NCBI RefSeq assembly: GCF_020035535.1 | Contig: NZ_CP083349.1 | Span: 1,736,001 to 1,800,000, forward strand | Source: Ensifer adhaerens | GTDB taxonomy: Bacteria > Pseudomonadota > Alphaproteobacteria > Rhizobiales > Rhizobiaceae | Length of the DNA stretch: 64,000 bases | Reading direction: 5' to 3' | Notes under the pieces: model-generated | What the model saw: only the letters and a program-made list of their open reading frames with translations | Databases searched by the model: none | What the model was told of the DNA's origin: nothing | In this document: positions 61,231-64,000 of the stretch, one piece after another | How positions within the stretch are numbered: position 1 is the stretch's first letter | Layout: each line of letters begins with the position of its first letter | Position numbers and translations under genes: made by a program

Positions 61231-63543
61231 ATGAACACGGGCGACAAAACGAAATCCCAGACAGGTCCGGCCAGCGGCGACATCGACCAGCAGGCCCTTT
61301 TCTTCCACCGTTACCCTCGCCCGGGAAAGCTCGAAATCCAGCCCACCAAGCCGCTCGGCAACCAGCGTGACCTGGCGCTTGCCTATTCGCCGGGTGTGGC
61401 AGCACCCTGTATCGCCATTCGCGACAACCCGGAAACGGCTGCGGATTTCACCGCCCGTGCCAACCTGGTTGCCGTGATCTCCAACGGCACGGCCGTGCTC
61501 GGCCTCGGCAATATCGGTCCGCTGGCTTCCAAGCCGGTGATGGAAGGCAAGGCGGTTCTCTTCAAGAAGTTTGCCGGCATCGACGTCTTCGACATCGAAA
61601 TCGACGCGTCGAGCATCGAGCGCATGGTCGACGTGATCTCGGCGCTGGAGCCCACCTTCGGCGGCATCAATCTTGAAGACATCAAGGCGCCCGAGTGCTT
61701 CGAGGTCGAGCGCCGCCTGCGCGAAAAGATGCAGATCCCGGTCTTCCATGACGACCAGCACGGAACTGCCATCATCGTCGCCGCCGCCATCCTCAACGGC
61801 CTGGAACTCGCCGGCAAGGACATCGCCAAGGCGAAGATCGTCACCTCCGGCGCTGGCGCGGCCGCACTTGCCTGTCTCAACCTGCTCGTGACGCTCGGCG
61901 CCAAGCGCGAGAACATCTGGGTCCACGACCTCGAAGGCCTGGTCTACAAGGGGCGCGAAGTGCTGATGGACGAGTGGAAGTCCATCTATGCGCAGGACAG
62001 CAGCAACCGCGTTCTCGCCGACAGCATCGGCGGCGCAGACGTCTTCCTCGGCCTGTCCGCCGCAGGCGTGCTGAAGCCGGAACTGCTGGTCCAGATGGCC
62101 GAAAAGCCGCTGATCATGGCGCTTGCCAACCCGACGCCGGAAATCATGCCGGAAGCCGCCCGTGCCGCCCGCCCGGACGCGATGATCTGCACCGGCCGCT
62201 CGGACTTCCCGAACCAGGTCAACAACGTTCTCTGCTTCCCGCACATCTTCCGCGGCGCGCTCGACTGCGGCGCAAGCACGATCAACGAAGAAATGAAGAT
62301 GGCGGCGGTCCGCGCCATTGCCGGTCTCGCCCGCGAAGAGCCGTCCGATGTTGCCGCCCGCGCCTATTCCGGCGAGACCCCGGTCTTCGGCCCGGACTAC
62401 CTGATCCCCTCGCCCTTCGACCAGCGCCTCATCCTGCGCATCGCGCCGGCCGTCGCCAAGGCGGCTGAGGAAAGCGGTGTCGCCACCCGTCCGATCCAGG
62501 ACTATGACGCCTACCTCGACAAGCTGAACCGCTTCGTCTTCCGCTCGGGCTTCATCATGAAGCCGGTGTTCGCGGCCGCCAAGAACGCCCAGAAGAACCG
62601 GGTTATCTTTGCCGAAGGCGAAGACGAGCGCGTGCTGCGCGCCGCTCAGGTGCTGCTCGAAGAGGGTACTGCCCGCCCGATCCTGATCGGCCGCCCGCAG
62701 ATCATCGAGACCCGCCTGCGCCGCTACGGCCTGCGCATCCGTCCCGATGTCGATTTCGAAGTGGTCAACCCCGAGGGCGATCCGCGCTACCGCGACTATG
62801 TCGAGGACTACTTCGCCCTCGTCGGCCGTCTCGGCGTCATCCCGGAAGCCGCCCGCACTATCGTGCGAACCAACACGACGGTCATCGGCGCACTTGCCGT
62901 CAAGCGCGGCGAAGCCGATGCGCTGATCTGCGGCGTCGAAGGACGCTACTCCAGGCACATGCGCGACGTTTCGCAGATCATCGGCAAGCGTGAAGGCGTG
63001 CTCGACTTCTCGGCCTTGAGCCTGCTGATCTCCCAGCGCGGCGCCACCTTCTTCACCGACACCTATGTAAGCTACTGCCCGAGCGCCGAGGAAATCGCCC
63101 AGACGACTGTCATGGCCGCGCAGGAAATCCGCCGCTTCGGCATCACGCCGCGTGCAGCCCTCGTCTCGCACTCGAACTTCGGTTCGCGCGATTCGGAAAG
63201 CGCCACCAAGATGCGCAAGGCGCTTCAGCTCGTGCGGGAACTGGCGCCCGATCTCGAAGTCGACGGCGAAATGCATGGCGATGCAGCGATCTCGGAAGCG
63301 CTGCGCCACCGCGTCATGCCAGACAGCAGCCTGTCTGGCGAAGCCAACCTCCTGGTCTTCCCCAATCTCGATGCCGCCAACATCACGCTCGGCGTCGTCA
63401 AGACCATGACCGACAGCCTGCATGTCGGCCCGATCCTTCTCGGTTCGGCGCTTCCCGCGCACATCCTGTCGCCTTCGGTCACGTCGCGCGGGGTCGTCAA
63501 CATGGCGGCTCTCGCGGTCGTCGAAGCCAGCCATCCGGGCTGA
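61231..63543 (+). CDS. tme: NADP-dependent malic enzyme with phosphotransacetylase-like domain
   Basis: Converts malate to pyruvate, CO2 and NADPH. The 770-residue product has the malic domain ([20 protein letters not shown]), the NAD(P)-binding region ([20 protein letters not shown]) and a C-terminal phosphotransacetylase-like domain of about 330 residues ([20 protein letters not shown] onward), as in Rhizobium Dme and Tme. I recall S. meliloti Tme starting MNTGDKAKSQ and Dme differently, so Tme is favoured. The ATG at 61231 has GAGGAATGTGAG upstream. The C-terminal domain lacks known transacetylase activity in these enzymes. Confidence 0.93.
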   Translation: MNTGDKTKSQTGPASGDIDQQALFFHRYPRPGKLEIQPTKPLGNQRDLALAYSPGVAAPCIAIRDNPETAADFTARANLVAVISNGTAVLGLGNIGPLASKPVMEGKAVLFKKFAGIDVFDIEIDASSIERMVDVISALEPTFGGINLEDIKAPECFEVERRLREKMQIPVFHDDQHGTAIIVAAAILNGLELAGKDIAKAKIVTSGAGAAALACLNLLVTLGAKRENIWVHDLEGLVYKGREVLMDEWKSIYAQDSSNRVLADSIGGADVFLGLSAAGVLKPELLVQMAEKPLIMALANPTPEIMPEAARAARPDAMICTGRSDFPNQVNNVLCFPHIFRGALDCGASTINEEMKMAAVRAIAGLAREEPSDVAARAYSGETPVFGPDYLIPSPFDQRLILRIAPAVAKAAEESGVATRPIQDYDAYLDKLNRFVFRSGFIMKPVFAAAKNAQKNRVIFAEGEDERVLRAAQVLLEEGTARPILIGRPQIIETRLRRYGLRIRPDVDFEVVNPEGDPRYRDYVEDYFALVGRLGVIPEAARTIVRTNTTVIGALAVKRGEADALICGVEGRYSRHMRDVSQIIGKREGVLDFSALSLLISQRGATFFTDTYVSYCPSAEEIAQTTVMAAQEIRRFGITPRAALVSHSNFGSRDSESATKMRKALQLVRELAPDLEVDGEMHGDAAISEALRHRVMPDSSLSGEANLLVFPNLDAANITLGVVKTMTDSLHVGPILLGSALPAHILSPSVTSRGVVNMAALAVVEASHPG

Positions 63544-63825
63544 AATGATACCGCGGAGATCGCCTTCGATCTTCGCGGAGTTCGGGCGCCGCACCGGCGC
63601 CCCCAATGCCATATCCAGGCGCCGCGCAATCGTTGAGCGCGGCGCTCTATCGCCCGAGAATCACAGCGGAATCATCCTCTACCGCAGGCTCGCGCAAACC
63701 GACCGCGACGGTCGGCAATCGAAAATTGCAAAATTGGTATTACACACCAAACAGGTAAGTTTGCGCTGGACAAAAGGTGAACCCCTAACCATGCTGGAGC
63801 CTCGGACGAGATTCGGTGTTGTGGC

Positions 63826-64000
63826 ATGACTGAGCAGCAGGCTGTCCTCGACATGCTGGAAATCCTGGAATGCGGCGGCTGTGTCGAGCCCGCTCATTTC
63901 TTTACGTTGATGCGCCGCACGTTCCGCATCGCCCATCTCCTGTATCTGGAAGCCGAGCCCTACGCGGACGAACTCAAGATCTGCCGGCTGCATCACACCT
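63826..64000 (+). CDS. Partial gene cut by the window edge, possible LuxR-family regulator
   Basis: An open frame starts at ATG 63826 (MTEQQAVLDMLEILECGGCV, EPAHFFTLMRRTFRIAHLLY, LEAEPYADELKICRLHHT) and runs off the end. The helical pattern loosely resembles the autoinducer-binding N-terminus of LuxR-type proteins. No DNA-binding domain can be seen in the window. Assignment is tentative. Confidence 0.35.
   Translation, partial: MTEQQAVLDMLEILECGGCVEPAHFFTLMRRTFRIAHLLYLEAEPYADELKICRLHHT

Noticed and set aside
61075..63612. An 845-codon open frame antisense to the malic enzyme gene.
   Set aside because: Shadow frame, no domain evidence.

Overview
The window is about 64 kb of high-GC chromosome from an alphaproteobacterium of the order Hyphomicrobiales. 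It is most likely Sinorhizobium/Ensifer or a close relative. The evidence is a growth-pole-ring (GPR/RgsE-type) giant polar protein, CckA, an alphaproteobacterial DksA, a Tme-type malic enzyme, separate petA/petB/petC genes and sigma-70 promoters of the CTTGAC-N17-CTATAT type. The gene order also resembles what I remember of the S. meliloti chromosome (not checked). I found no rRNA, tRNA, CRISPR array, prophage or insertion sequence. This is core chromosome, with two visible lesions: a frameshifted ABC exporter and a decayed small gene.

Layout. 1-8.7 kb: glutaminase, ribosomal protein S4, a MarR regulator divergent from a cupin gene across two operator-like palindromes, a HerA-like ATPase, glutamate racemase, a TrmJ-like RNA methyltransferase and a FUSC membrane protein. 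9-13 kb: isocitrate dehydrogenase, a COQ7-like di-iron protein, a nitrilase-fold protein that has lost its catalytic Cys and Lys, and an AraC/GyrI regulator. 13-20 kb: alaS, recA with a LexA-like site, and a pseudouridine-catabolism pair (psuK-psuG) followed by a pseudogene. 20-28 kb: cckA, a FliO-like protein, dksA with a clear promoter, a SixA-like phosphatase and the ycjX-ycjF pair. 28-33 kb: an exported protein, folP-folB-folK, a DUF922 protein, a candidate anti-Shine-Dalgarno small RNA, a 2Fe-2S ferredoxin and an Hpt protein.

33-40 kb is filled by one 2256-residue GPR/RgsE-type protein with two membrane helices and long internal repeats. 40-49 kb holds a small exported protein, a GrpB protein, the cytochrome bc1 operon petABC and two tandem ABC exporters, the upstream one broken by an 8-bp duplication. 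49-53.5 kb holds an acetyltransferase with trmL, a SoxR/FMN-reductase divergon, hemF and small proteins. 53.5-57.8 kb is an Mla/Mce-type lipid transport operon (STAS-permease, ATPase, MCE protein, lipoprotein). 57.9-64 kb holds a dipeptide epimerase overlapping tail-to-tail with an MFS transporter, an LpxH-like phosphoesterase, the malic enzyme, and the start of a possible LuxR-type regulator cut by the window edge.

Together these genes cover central carbon flow (icd, malic enzyme), respiration (petABC, ferredoxin), folate and heme synthesis, cell-wall supply and recycling (murI, dipeptide epimerase), envelope lipid transport, stress control (recA, SoxR, DksA) and cell-cycle/polar growth control (CckA, GPR). 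I did not see an unmistakably new multi-gene system. The most unusual items are the GPR repeat architecture, the nitrilase-like pseudoenzyme, the anti-SD small RNA candidate and the exact 8-bp duplication in the ABC exporter.
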